Positions 52,740-64,000 of a DNA stretch of 64,000 bases are shown in pieces. The notes beneath the pieces are model-generated. The model was not told the DNA's origin. It ran no database searches and was given only the letters and a program-made list of their open reading frames with translations. Every line of letters starts with the position of its first letter. Positions within the stretch are counted from its first letter, which is position 1. The translations under genes and the position numbers were made by a program. Source of the stretch: Casuarius casuarius (lineage: Eukaryota; Chordata; Aves; Casuariiformes; Casuariidae); contig PTFA01000020.1 in NCBI GenBank assembly GCA_003342895.1, forward strand, positions 5,287,644-5,351,643, read 5' to 3'.

Positions 52740-52925
52740 TTGCCCGGCTCTATTTTCCTTCCCAGTTTGCTCTGCTCCCAACAAGAGACCCGGGTTGGAG
52801 GGTCCCTGCTGCGTCCACCAGCGAGGAGGGGGCGAAACAGAGAGGAAAGCCTCAGCTGCCTCATGGACCGCGCCAGGGTCCCCTCCGGTAACACGTGGGC
52901 AGGGGGGAAGGAAGAAAACCGTCCC
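52740..52925. other. small GC-rich island in the INPP4B intron
   Basis: A short CpG-containing stretch (cccggg, ccgcgcc, cacgtg E-box) in AT-rich intron. Overlapping chance ORFs occur on both strands. No convincing exon. Confidence 0.3.
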
Positions 52926-53703
52926 TGCTGAATGTCAGCAACACCAAAGATACAAAAACAAATATGAAAATAACATTGACCAAGCCTGAAGACACCTCTT
53001 AAAAACATTCTTTTAGAAGTTCAGATAGATCAAACTGGCTAACCAACTCAGCATCAGTACTACAGTTAAGTACTACGTATCCCCGTTTGACATATTTACT
53101 CTTCTGTTCTTAAGTTTGGGGCTTTGATTCACCAGCTCATGAGAAGAAGCAAGTTTGCTGCCCTCCTTCAAACCTCCAGTGGTGTGCACAATGCAACACA
53201 GATAGGCACCAGCATAGGCAAAAAATTTATTTATATTATCCTGATGGTGCAGGTGAATTTTGGATGTTATAGCCATTACTTGCAGGGTCCTTGCTTTAAA
53301 TCCCAGGCAATTTTAAGACTCGACTCAAAATAATTTGCTTTCACTCAACATAGCAGCTACTTCAGTTGGAGGCTATTTCAAATATATTTACAGGATATTA
53401 ACAGGATAAAGGTTTTCTCTATTCACAACTACAGCAAAACCACAAAACTGACATTTTTGCAATGTTGCCTCAACCTTAGATATCTATCTGCTCGTTTATT
53501 CTGTAAGTGTTCTCCAGATTTGCTGGGCTTTTCTCTCTTCTTTTGTGACTCCAATTTAGTGTTACCTGCAAATATGACTAATGTGTTAATTATCTCAGCC
53601 TTCAGATCAATTATGTGATAAAAAAGCACTCAAAGTCCCTTACATTTTAGTCTGCAAAAACCTACTATGCTTCTTGACTAACAATTTGTACAAATATCAG
53701 GGT

Positions 53704-53737
53704 CTTTTTTTTCTTTTTTTTTTTTTTTTTTTTTTTT
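53704..53737. repeat. long poly-T tract
   Basis: 34 bases of T with a single C. It is an A tract in the INPP4B sense; no transposon body is recognisable beside it. Confidence 0.95.
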
Positions 53738-55161
53738 AATCAGGTTTATATCTGTGAAACTTTTCTGAATCAAATGTTATTCTACATAATAATGTATTTT
53801 ATATAATTTAGTTATAGCTGGTAACTTACTGTAAGTTGCAAACTCTTATATTTATTGGAGACATAAAAGAAAAAAACATTTGAAATGCCAACACAAATGG
53901 GACTTAACACAGAAAACTCGGACATCTTTCGTTAATGATAAAACATGTAGTTATGAAAGACTGCAAACGAGAGTCATTCGCTCACTGAAATACTACAGAG
54001 ACTAAGGGGTTTATGCAAGCTAATGACATATGCAAAACGATACCACCTCAGTTTAACACATCACACTACACTATCAACTTTCAAAGCAACTGTGCTTCTA
54101 ACCTATCGCAGCCCTCTGCTCAACTGTTCTTGGTAAAATTAACTTTTTTTTCTTTAGAATATCTATCTTTGCCTAAAGACAAATGGACTCTACCTGTGTG
54201 ATACCTGCAGATTAATCGAGACATTAAACACCTAACCTGAGAATATCAAATGTTAAGGTCAAGAAAGATATGATTTAGTTATTTCTTTGAAGATTGACCA
54301 GAATTTTTTTGTCAGTCTTGCAGTGACTTTTGTTATATATTATTTAAATGATGCAGAAGCATTTTTTAAAAAAATTATCAAACATACAATGCAGTACTCA
54401 TTAAAGCCAATAATGAAAGAGTTTATTTAGAGAAGATAGCACCTGGATTCATTATATGACCAAAAATTGTTTGCCCAATTTTTTTCATTCACCAAAGATT
54501 CAGATAATCAAAAACCTTTTAATTACACATTGCTGATTACTTCAGTCTCAACTTCTGCATAGTTGTAATTTAGAATGAAATGTAAATAATGTTTTTAAAC
54601 TGAAGATTTTATCGAATATTAGGGCAACCACCATTACTCCAAACCTGCTTGGTTGTTTCTTTTATTTTTAATAAGATGAGCTAATGAGAATTGCCAACTA
54701 TAACAAATGTTTATTCTGCTTTTGCAATATTTGTTTAAATTTTATACAAGTGTTTTAATGAGCAGTTAAGCCGTTCAAAAATATTTTTATAAAAGAAAAA
54801 ATATATTTTTTTTTACATAGTCAAGGAATGTGGACTTAAATTAAAATTGTAAACCTTATGAAAGCCTAGGAAATTGTTAAAATAACAGCTATTTACCATG
54901 ATCAAATTCTACAGGTAGTGGCATGTTTTCTTATGCAGTTTCACATATAAATTTCAGCAGCTATTCATTAATGATAAAAAATGCAGCTATAGAGCCCTTG
55001 CATACAAAAGTGAATCACTAGCTGACACACTGCAGTGGCCAGCCCTCTGCTAAGTCAAGATCGGGGCCTACCGCACGTTTGCACCTGGCTGTAGGCATTT
55101 CTGTCCTGGAGCTCCTCGTTTAGTACAAAAAGGACACGGCATAATCTCCAAGCACACGTAC

Positions 55162-55316
55162 CTTCTCATGCAATCCAGCGCCCGAATAAAGAAGTCCTTG
55201 TGCAGCTGATGCTCGTCCCTCAAGATGGAGCACTGCTCGAGCGTCACTGACATGGATGTCCTGTCCTTGGCACTTTTACAACAGGTGAAGCGGATCCCGT
55301 TCAGCTTGCGGCAAAT
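55162..55316 (-). CDS. INPP4B: INPP4B catalytic exon with the CX5R phosphatase motif
   Basis: The exon is preceded by a gttacag acceptor and followed by a gtacgt donor. It is 155 bp (51 codons plus two bases), phase 0 in and leaving AG of a split Arg codon. It starts [12 protein letters not shown] and carries the signature CKSAKDR, with the nucleophile Cys as residue 13 of the exon (codon 55280-55278) and the phosphate-binding Arg as residue 19 (55262-55260). This is the Cys-X5-Arg loop of dual-specificity-type lipid phosphatases, and Lys at +1 and +4 is typical of the 4-phosphatase group. It continues [10 protein letters not shown] and [14 protein letters not shown]. All key residues are intact, so nothing suggests a pseudogene. 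The intron upstream is 4.7 kb; the one downstream is about 28-29 kb, depending on which last exon is used. Confidence 0.96.
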
Positions 55317-57390
55317 CTGTAACACAGGCAGAAGTCAAAGGATTGCTCTTTACATGCCTTGTCTTCTCTATGCACTAGTAGACTGTGAAAATCCCACGGT
55401 TTTACAGTCACAGAGGATGTCTACAGAGAACAACATTTCTCAAGAAAAAGGAATTGCTATTAAAACACAGGAATTCAGACCAGAATCATTAAGCTGCCAA
55501 CATGTGAGTCTCTGCAGTTAAATCAGGTACTAGCTCTGCCATGCAATTTTTGTGTTTAAGGATTATGCCCATGCTGGCCTGACACAGTAATACCAGAAGA
55601 CTATAGTTACTAATCTATAGCCCCTCTCATCCAAATTACACATCTTAAAAGCAGATCTTAAGGGTTTTAATCAGCAAGACAAGCCTGATGTGCACTCGTT
55701 TTATACCTGGATTTGTGAGGAACAGGCTCTGTACGAGGTCAAGTGACCAAGCAGTATGAGCAGGATACAAAAGCGGTTTGCAAAGGACAGCCCTGTTCTG
55801 TGCACCACAGAAGGGATGGGTTTTTTTTTCCCCCCCCAAATAAAGCAAGAAATTGACAGGGGACCAAACAAAAAAATCTACTATTATTAGTCCTAAGCAC
55901 GTTAAGCAAGTCATTACAATGTCTGCACTTACTACTACTTACCAAACTACAGCATCCAATTTCCTAAACGTGAAAAAGTATTTGTGCTAGCCTAGAATTT
56001 AAAATGAAAAGTTCAATAATATTTTCCTCACTTGGTGACAAACACCTTTTTCAATTAAAGCTCAGCTGTCTGAACACCTAATGAATGTCAAAAAATGAAG
56101 AAAAACTTTGCAAAGTCTTTGTTAACTCCACAGAGAAGAAATTCCTCACGAGTGTCTGGATTCGGACACATCTATCTAGGTACTGAATTTACATGCATCC
56201 CGTATTTGCAACAGCTAAACCCTCAACATGTGAGCCAAACAATTGACGCTCACCGCAGATGGATGCCATGGGATGCCTACTTTCATTGAACGTTTTGACA
56301 AAACTCTACAGGAACCGGTAATTATCTTGGATGGGTCACGGCCTCTGATCGGGTAGAGGGTGACTAAATCCCAAATCTCGGCTGGTAACCCACAAATAAA
56401 GTGCAGGCTAGTAAGAATCAGTTTGGAACTGAGCAGCACTCTAGGCACAAGCAGCAAATGACTGTACCCACAGGCTGCAGAGCTTGTTTTGCATTTAAAT
56501 TCAGTACACATGGCTCAATCATTTTTAAGTGGATTAAATGGAATACAATCTGTTAAATTAAATAAACAAACTTAAAAATCCTTAGCTTCTGATTTAAGGA
56601 GAAATCTAGGTCAGCCTGATAAGGCTGGCTCAGATAAATCCTCAGAATAACTCAATTCAATAAGCAGCAGCAGTTAAATAAAGTAAATAATTAAAATGGG
56701 CAAACATAATGATCAGGTGCTCAAGAAATTTAATAAGGGACAATACCAAATCTATGGTAATATCAGAATATGCAGCTGACAATAATTCTCCAGCTTGAAT
56801 TTTATCCTCAATTAGCTCACTTCATCCCCCAAATATATTGAAAATATAGGGGAAAAGAGTTGGACAAAACATTTAGTAGAAGCTTAGAAAGTCTCCCATA
56901 GGAAGAGAGATTTAAATGATTAGGATCGTGATTAAGTTTAAAGAGGGGGTGATAGACACATATAAAATGACAAAGAATAAAAGAAGGACAAATCAATACT
57001 CTGATCATTTCTCTTGATATGAGACATTAGATCAAGGGACCAGCTTAGGAAATAGAAATATAACAGATTTAGAGCTCATGAAATGAAATATTTTTTGCAT
57101 ACTACATAGTTAAAGGGATCCACAGACATCACATATGCAGCACCATAAGATAACACCAAATTCAGGATTTTAATAGGATTCTAAAAGGCAGCAGATAGTT
57201 TTATTGATAATGAGAGTATCTGTAACTGTCTTTGATAACATAGAAGAGATGCGCTCTTTTGGGCTTTACTGCCTATTATCTCTGTCCCGTTATATTTAGA
57301 AGAAATGTTTATGGTATTTTGCAACAGGTGACTTTCTAAGTGCAGATGTATTCTCACAATCCCATTATAACAGGGACTACACATATGTGT

Positions 57391-57435
57391 GCATACATAT
57401 GCATATCCATGCATATGCACATCCATGCACATGTG
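57391..57435. repeat. degenerate short tandem repeat
   Basis: Imperfect repeats of an atccatgcayatgc-like unit, about 14-16 bases, roughly three copies. Confidence 0.6.
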
Positions 57436-58849
57436 CTGCAATAACGCAGTGATAGCCTGGGAATTGTGCCTTTCCAATATATAAAAATAACATAATATAG
57501 CAGTATGCATCTCAAAGGGTCCAGAAATACTCATTTCAGAAGTTCGGTTTGAAGCAAGATAACACAAGAGAAATTCAATACAGTGAAGGAAAAATTTGAA
57601 ATAGTTATGTGTCAAAAGAACAACTTTTACCCATGAAATTATTTCAGAAAAGCTGAATGGATGGTAGATGACAACTTGCTATATCCCAAGATTAGGTAAG
57701 TTCTGTCATATTCTTTGCAGCTTATTTTACAATATCCTATATTGATTTATCTTTTACTTCTTTGAAAAGCAATGTTTCATAGTAATTGCAGAACTGGTAC
57801 TGGGGAAGAAAGCTTATATTTTTACCCACAACAGATTTATACTACAGTAGCACGTGATAATATTTATTAACCAAAGTGCAAACTGGTATTAATAATACAT
57901 AATATATAATTGTAAAAGTGTTATTAATACAAAGACTCTTCTTCATAATATGACATAATTAATCCCTTTTCCGCAGTGTTAATGAAATGCTATGCAAAAT
58001 TTTATTAGTATTTTGTGACCAATATTTATTCACTTGGAAGGGTATATGCATTGGCAAATTCCCCAAAACAAAAGGTCTTAAACTCAATTTCTGCAGATAC
58101 CAAAGGCCCAAATCTCTGCTTATATAAATGGGCATAATTCCAGAGAGGCAGCAAAGGTAGTTTTCTAAAACCAAGGCAATTACCTTGTTGAATTTCACAT
58201 TCCTGAAAAGCTAGAGCTCTTTGAACATCTGTATATTTTTATGTGTATGTGCAATGACACAGAACTGGGAAATAAAAAGGAGTAATGTGAATAGAGCAAA
58301 GTAAATGTTATGCATTAATAAACCTTTTCTATTTATGTCTTCTGTGTCTGAATTTTTGCCCATTGCATATCTAGCTGATCTCGTGTTGCAGTGACTGCCT
58401 TCAGAGAGGCTGTCATGGTGACACTGGCTAGAGAAAAGCATATAAGGCAACTTACTAGAAGGTGTTGTACTGATGATATTAGCCAATTTTTTTTTACGAA
58501 AGGTAAGTACTTTAATTACATAAAATTGTAAGAGTCAAATGTGGTAATATTACACAAAAGCCTAACAAGTGATCATTTCTTGCATCATACCCTGGGGCTT
58601 TATAGATGCTAAATAATACAAAGAAGTTGCTTTGAGCAACTAAATTTATATTGCCACAGAATGGATTTGAAGTCAGACAAAAAGTTAAATGCTGTAACTG
58701 AGTACTGCACAGTGTCTCTCATACGAGTTGCTATCTTTATAGCTATACATGATTATCTAAGGAATTGATTCTGTCCCCCACGGGCATGAACGGACTCCTG
58801 TAACTAAATGCAGAGTCAGTTAATTAAAACACACACAACAAAGAAACCA

Positions 58850-59370
58850 CCCTGTGCAGATCTCACTGAGACCGGTGCAAAACCCTGCACCAGAGGCAGC
58901 AGAGCCCCCGCAGCAGCAGCCCCGGCTGGGGGGACCGGCTGCATAGAGGCTCCACAGCGAAGGGCCCAGGGCGGCGGTGGAGCGGGCAGCACTCAGCGCG
59001 CGCAGCGGGCCCTTGCCACCCCTAAGCCAGTGGCCGCTGGAGCTGCATTACCGGCAGGTCAAGAGCAGCGATTACTCCCTCGTAACCGGCCCTGGCGAGG
59101 CCGCGGCTGGAGCTCTGCGCCCAGCGGTTAGCCCCTCGGTACCGGAGGGGGGTCGACAAACCACAGCGAGCCCGGTGGAGGGGCAGCGGCAGGGCTGGGT
59201 GCAGGCACCCACCACGCGCAGCAGAAGCACAGGGAGCTCAGTCCCTTGTGCTGGGAGCTGGGGAGGCTGCCGGGCACCTGCCCGACAGGCGGTCAGGGAG
59301 GACGCACGCAGACCACTTGCAAGCGCGCAGCAAAAGGGCGAGAAAAGCAACGGTTGCACTTGCAGCCAGG
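58850..59370. other. GC- and CpG-rich block in the INPP4B intron
   Basis: About 500 bases, strongly GC-rich with dense CpG (including gcgcgc and ccgcgg), between AT-rich flanks. Open frames of about 100-144 codons exist on both strands but look like composition artefacts. It could be an internal CpG-island promoter or an insert associated with the adjacent CR1 copy. It lies 0.6 kb downstream, in INPP4B sense, of the 113-bp exon. Confidence 0.45.
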
Positions 59371-59377
59371 GAAACAT

Positions 59378-59607
59378 ACGGAATTCAACTGGATACAAGG
59401 AAAAACAATAAATCCCGGCGAGGGTGGCTATGCAGTGGAGCAGGCTGCCCAGAGAGGTCACGCAACCTCCATCCGTGGGGCTACTCAAAACTCAACTGGA
59501 CACGGCCCTGAGCAACACGATGTAGTGTTGAAGTAGCCCTTGTTGGAGCCAGGAGTAGGACCAGACGACCACCAACGGCCCCTTCCAACCCAAATCCTTC
59601 CATGGCA
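59378..59607 (+). mobile_element. CR1 LINE 3' end, 5'-truncated
   Basis: A clear CR1 3' match in my recall: tcaactggatacaaggaaaa, then gagcaggctgcccagagaggt, actggacacggccctgagca, and ccccttccaaccc near the end. It is a 5'-truncated copy lying antisense in the INPP4B intron between the 113-bp and the catalytic exon. It directly follows a GC-rich block. Confidence 0.85.
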
Positions 59608-59991
59608 ATTCTGCAAGTCCCACAGACTCTTCCTTACAATACTTTGCCTCAAATAATTCTTCTGTCAGGTTCCTGAGGCATTCTGCACTGAAGCCACAGG
59701 AACAAAGCGGGGGAAATCATCTCTTTTTTTTAATTCTGGCCAGTTCTTAACAGTTACGAAAATGAGAAAAATACAATATTTGTAATTTAAATGTAGGAAG
59801 AAGAGACATATTCATGAATGGGATAAATAGGCCATCAAAACGGCAAGGTTAGCTAGCCATTTCAGAGTATCTATTTACTTTCATCATCGAGCTTTCCAAA
59901 CACATCCTTAAAAATCTATTGCACTTATAATATCAAAACGCACGTGAAAATTAACAGATCATGTGGAAGTATTTAAAATAAAGGAGCTTAC

Positions 59992-60104
59992 CGTTGCAGC
60001 CAGCCACATGATTTCTACATTCTTTCTCTTTTTGGCCTGGATATTTTGATGGAGGTTTTCTAGTAATCCCTTTAAGTCATTTTGTTCTTGAAAATGTGGT
60101 AGGC
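59992..60104 (-). CDS. INPP4B: INPP4B coding exon upstream of the catalytic motif
   Basis: On the minus strand a polypyrimidine tract ending in cag precedes the exon at 60104, and it ends at 59992 before a consensus gtaag donor. The exon is 113 bp: two bases completing a split codon, then 37 full codons, so it leaves phase 0. It reads [19 protein letters not shown] and ends in EIMWLAAT. Joined to the next exon this gives WLAAT-ICRKLNG, the expected continuous run into the catalytic loop of 4-phosphatases. It is a helical, Lys-rich stretch (QAKKRKN) of the phosphatase domain with no catalytic residues of its own. The preceding exon should end with one base of a split codon; I found none on this strand between 60105 and 64000, so it is probably outside the window. 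Confidence 0.93.
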
Positions 60105-63100
60105 CTGAAAAGAAGAAAACACCTGATGATGAGGTTGTGCAGACTGAAGGATTTCCTTGTTAAAGGGCTGCTCTATCATTTAGTGCCTCATTTGGGAGCA
60201 CAGGATAGAAACCACTGACTTCTTTTAGGATTAAACAATTTTCTGTGCGAGTATAGGGCTTTTCTCTCTAAGGGCTCTCCAAGGAAAATACTATGTGTCA
60301 TCTTTTAAATGGAGGGCGAAAATCAAGTTTTTGTTCTAGCTCTGTTCATTGACTATTACAGACATTTATTGGAAGCGAGTAGAGAAATACTGGACTGTAT
60401 GAAGAGCTGTTTTGATGGGATGATTTTTTATTTTGCAGTCAAAATATTTTGCTTTGTTTTCAAAAGGAAACATCTCATTCCTGTTTTAAAACAATGTTTT
60501 AGTTCGTAAAATAATAGAAATTTACAGAAGGGCTAAACAACGCTAAGCACCTCAAAAAACCTAACAAAGGATATTGCTCAGTCTGAAATCAAACGGGTCT
60601 TTAATTTTGAATTATAAAATAATTTCAGGTTTACACAAAATCCAAAGTACTCTAGTTGCCCTGGGTTTGGCAGGTAAGCTGAAACTTTATCAATCATACA
60701 CATACAAGAGCAATTCAGGCAATTTAACTGGCTCTTCTGTTTTGTGTATAGATAGGAGGGTTTTGTTTTCAGTATTCTCTGTTGGCGTTAGTATTGAAAA
60801 TCAGTAGAAACAACCGAAATCAGTCTTTCAGAACGATTTCTTCTTATGATTGTGAAGTAAAAAGAAGTTTATTAACAGTTATCACGCAAACAAAAAAAAA
60901 ATCTTAGAACCAACTGAAGTGAAATTAAACCCAATCTATTAAAGCATCCTTTTTCTACAAATCGGCTAACTGAATTATTTTTTCTACAGTGAGAAAAAGT
61001 AGGATGCTTATCCAAAAAAACCAAAAAATAGTTTAAAAATATGATCTAAGAATTGTGTTCAGCTCAGAGAGTAAAAGTTAAACTACCACAATACCAGTCA
61101 AAAAACCATTCTCTTAGGCTGATCACAGCTAGAATGATATTTTTTTTTAAATCTAGACTTTCACCTCTCATCTCTAACGAATGCTCTGACTTCCCTTAAC
61201 CATGATTCATAGCGAGAAGTAATTTAAAAATACACAAAAAGAACTATATTAAAAATGTCTAAATTGCCTCACCCATATGGTATATCATACTGCCAAAAAA
61301 ATACAGAAAAGTTACTTAAACACTAGCTATGTAGTAATTTTAATGAAGACTTTTATCTGCATATTATAATTCCTGATTATATAATTAGATAACACAGACC
61401 ACACAAAAATATATCATAACCTGTAAGGCTATTATACGTAGCCTGTGTCTGTTTCTTTAAAACACAGCATGCAGTGAGTGCTCTAAAAAGCTGCTTCCAG
61501 ATTATGAGACTGTATCACCAGGTAAACATTTTACTGCTTCAAAGTAGTTTTTCTTCAGTTCACAGGAGAAAAATCCATCATTCCTGAGAGAGATGATTTC
61601 AGCATAGGTAAAGCAAGATTCTCTTAATATATAATATTGCCAAAGTAAGTTGCATCTTGACTGGCTGTGACTGCTTAAATTGCTTGTATCACAAAGCAGT
61701 GTTAAACTGTCAGATCATTCTCATAGATTAATATAAGGGGAAGAAGCCTAGCAGTACAGAACAGACTCACAGACTTTGTGTTGATGCACTGCTACCTGCA
61801 TTATGATCCTAAAGAAGAAAATCTGTATTTGCTTGCAGGCTTTCACAGCCTTGCACGCATCCCTCTTCTCATGTGGGGCAACACCTTGCAACATCGACAT
61901 TGCTGCAGTTGTTAGGTATCAAACTGGCAATACCAAAATCAGTTGTGTTAATCTGACTTCATGCTGTTAACTCCTTAAACCTATTTCTAAACCATTCTTT
62001 ATAATTATGTACGTATCACTAAACAAGTCATACATTCTTGTATCCTTATTATCCCACCTCTTCTGCAAAAGCAGTACTATTTTGGTGTCTAAAACAGAAC
62101 AACATTTGGCTGACATTTTGGTAGGAATCTCTTTCAGAACACGTTATTTATTGTTTACAGAGTTTCCTGTTAGCAGAGAGTTAGAGATCAGGAAGCAGGT
62201 GAGTGAAAGAATGCATATGCATCAAAAGTAAGGTGGAAAGCCAATGCCTGGCATATGCAGGTACAAGCAACTAAAGAAGTTTGATAATTAGAGAGTAATG
62301 CAAAGAAAGCTAGAACATTATAGACACTGGAGATTAGAGAGGGGAGGGAAAGGCTGATAGCAAAGGTAGTCATATCTGTACAGGAGCGGGAAACCTGAGT
62401 CTTTGCAAGGGCATTCATGAATGAAGCAGCAGGCAAGCGAGGCTGCCCAAGGATGGTGTACACAACAGCTCGGCCAACAGGGCTGCGTGTCCTCATAAAT
62501 CCTATCCGGCTTCACGAGCACTATTTGTAACCAATAGCTTTGTGAACTGGGTCATCTGCTTGTAGCAGGGATTTGGCACTATGGGAGACCATGGGGAAAG
62601 CTGCAACAAAGGCATCAAGGAGCCATCGACACTGAACGGCTTGTGCTTGTCTCAAAGCTCAGGGCTGCTGCCAGCTTGGCTCTTGCCCTGGATGGAGGTT
62701 TTTCTTCCTAAGGATTTCTGCAGATAGCAAGGGAAGAAGTCGAAGTCCTCCCCTAGCTGAACACCCTGGAAGACCTTCGCTTTTCTCCAACTTTATACAT
62801 GATCAAAGTCCCTGCGGGGAAGGTGTAGGAGGGCACTAGTTTAAAAGACACATTCCTCCAAGCCAGGAGAGTGACTCTGTAACGGCACGGAGCAAGCAGG
62901 AAGCGCAAGGGAAGCAGAAGGTGCTTTGTGCTCTGCAAAAACTTGGATGAAACCAGGGACTCTGTTCTCAGAGGACAAGAAAATGTAAGGAGGCATTAAT
63001 AACCAGGGAGAGACATGATGAGCTAGACGAGCTTAGTTCTCCAAAGTCTGCACAGTCTGGAAGCAGTCCAGGAAGTCTGTGCAGCTCCCTAATAATCCTT

Positions 63101-64000
63101 CTGGGGAAGGCAGTAAAAGATTAGTTTCTGTTAATGAAAAGGAGCAAATATTATCTGCATGAAAGTTTTTGCTTTTACAAAAGCAGGTCCATCCATGAGA
63201 TGGCAGATCTACCTTAGACCTAATCCCAGATGAGGTTACTCTTTCAGGATGCTTTCTTGGCAGGATTCCCCTAAATTAATTAGCTACTACTTGTAAGCAT
63301 TTTTCTGTAGAAATCTCTGAAGATACATACTAGAGATGTGGGTGGATGGATGGGCATACTGCCCACCCCTCAGGAATAGAGCTTTCACTTCTGTTGATAC
63401 CATTAACAAATGAAATTATCCTGATAAAACAGATAAGCACATACAAATAATACAGTGATACGTTAGATACAACTACAAGTGCCTGTAAGGGATCATTCAC
63501 ACAAAGAGAAAGCATTTTAATGGGTAAGAAGTTTTTTTTATGTTTATTTATTTAAAGTGCAATTCCTAAGGTGTTCTGTAACAGAACACAAGAGTCACAA
63601 GTGCATCCTGCAGGATGAGAGATCTTTACATTCTAAGATAGTTACCCAAAGGCAAGGGATAGAGACCTAAGTCCAAGCTATTTAAAACTAAACTGTACAC
63701 TTGAGAATATAATTCAGACCATAAAATTGCTTTAACAGGATTAGATGATGCAAAGGGTCCTTTTAATGTTTGCTTTAAACCACAAAAGAAACAGAATAGT
63801 ATGCTCATGATACTAAACTTCTATAAAATTTGCATATAGGGACTGTTCTAATGGAATCATGCTATTAAGAATAGTGACATTATGATGTGGCTCACTACTG
63901 GCATCTGTATCTGCAGATTTCTCAGTTTGCCCTACCTTAATGCACGCTAAAAAATAAGAGTGGAGGGAATGACTGAAGCTGCTGCAAATTCCCATGTAGT
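60105..64000 (-). other. INPP4B: INPP4B intron, incomplete at the window edge
   Basis: No upstream INPP4B exon was recognised here. The stretch 62.4-62.95 kb has a higher GC content. Short reading frames show no family features. Confidence 0.6.

Larger units (their letters stand above)
27454..55161 (-). other. INPP4B: large INPP4B intron after the catalytic exon
   Basis: About 27.7 kb to the beta exon (29.1 kb to the alpha exon). Mostly AT-rich with homopolymer and TA microsatellites, small GC-rich islands (about 33.8-34.1, 45.9-46.1, 49.2-49.4, 50.3-50.6 and 52.7-52.9 kb) and the unidentified minus-strand frame at 50713-51051. No recognised nested gene. Confidence 0.7.
55317..59991 (-). other. 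INPP4B: INPP4B intron between the 113-bp and catalytic exons
   Basis: A 4,675-bp intron with a GC-rich block and an antisense-oriented CR1 fragment near its 5' (high-coordinate) end. The rest is AT-rich and shows no exon. Confidence 0.8.
25737..64000 (-). other. INPP4B: INPP4B gene, 3' portion (last exons and introns)
   Basis: Four coding exons on the minus strand share consistent splice phase and together spell the C-terminal end of type II inositol polyphosphate-4-phosphatase. The enzyme removes the 4-phosphate from PtdIns(3,4)P2 to give PtdIns3P and so dampens PI3K/AKT signalling; this is family knowledge. The order is a 113-bp exon, a 155-bp catalytic exon, then two alternative last exons. 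The gene continues past base 64000, where the C2 domain and the rest of the protein must lie. Type II rather than type I (INPP4A) is chosen from the residues after the catalytic motif ([15 protein letters not shown]) and the ending [11 protein letters not shown], which match my recall of INPP4B. The lower limit is set at the more distal of two nearby poly(A) signals; the true 3' UTR may be several kilobases longer. Confidence 0.93.

Noticed and set aside
57181..57615. 144-codon minus-strand frame
   Set aside because: Includes the degenerate atgcat tandem repeat (repeated Met, His and Cys residues); no family resemblance.
58977..59411. 144-codon frame in the GC-rich block
   Set aside because: Long frames are expected in GC-rich DNA; it runs into CR1 sequence and a similar-length antisense frame overlaps it.
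62142..62194. Plus-strand 38-bp mini-exon with consensus gtgagt donor at about 62.2 kb
   Set aside because: Very short, antisense to INPP4B, and not linked to any other exon; treated as a chance combination.
1..64000. CRISPR arrays, bacterial operons, tRNA or rRNA genes
   Set aside because: The window has vertebrate intron-exon structure; no repeat-spacer pattern, tRNA cloverleaf or rRNA motif was seen.

Overview
This is vertebrate nuclear DNA, most likely from a bird. It is AT-rich, has very little interspersed repeat, and the only recognisable transposon remnants are CR1-type LINE 3' ends (near 3.3-3.6 kb and 59.4-59.6 kb). I see no mammalian SINE or L1 and no bacterial-type gene layout. 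Almost all of the longer reading frames are chance frames in non-coding DNA.

The one gene I can name is INPP4B (inositol polyphosphate-4-phosphatase type II), on the minus strand. The window holds its last coding exons. In transcript order these are a 113-bp exon (60104-59992), a 155-bp exon with the catalytic CX5R motif CKSAKDR (55316-55162), and two alternative terminal exons. The first terminal exon reached (27450-27279) encodes a hydrophobic, tail-anchor-like C-terminus (beta-type form). The second (26071-25939) encodes the standard soluble C-terminus (alpha form). Both fit the same splice phase, so the gene can make a soluble or a membrane-anchored enzyme by choosing the last exon. The beta exon has no ATG and is easily missed by ORF scanning. 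Upstream INPP4B exons lie beyond base 64000.

Layout: 1-10.7 kb is non-coding with one old CR1 remnant. 10.76-11.77 kb is a GC- and CpG-rich island with a 37-bp-period poly-C tandem array whose outer units carry perfect heat-shock-element cores, followed by an AP-1 site and a good 5' splice site; it looks like an unassigned promoter or first exon. At 14.97-15.13 kb there is a candidate plus-strand terminal coding exon, followed by a poly(A) signal, which would converge on INPP4B; I cannot identify it. 15.3-25.7 kb is non-coding or distal INPP4B 3' UTR. 25.9-64 kb is INPP4B: a roughly 28-29 kb intron, a 4.7 kb intron, and part of a third. The large intron contains a 113-codon open frame on the minus strand (50713-51051) that looks protein-like but is unidentified, plus several small GC-rich islands, hairpins and duplicated motifs.

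Limits: exon calls rest on reading frame, splice-site sequence, phase and recall of family sequence. No alignment, RNA or conservation data were available.
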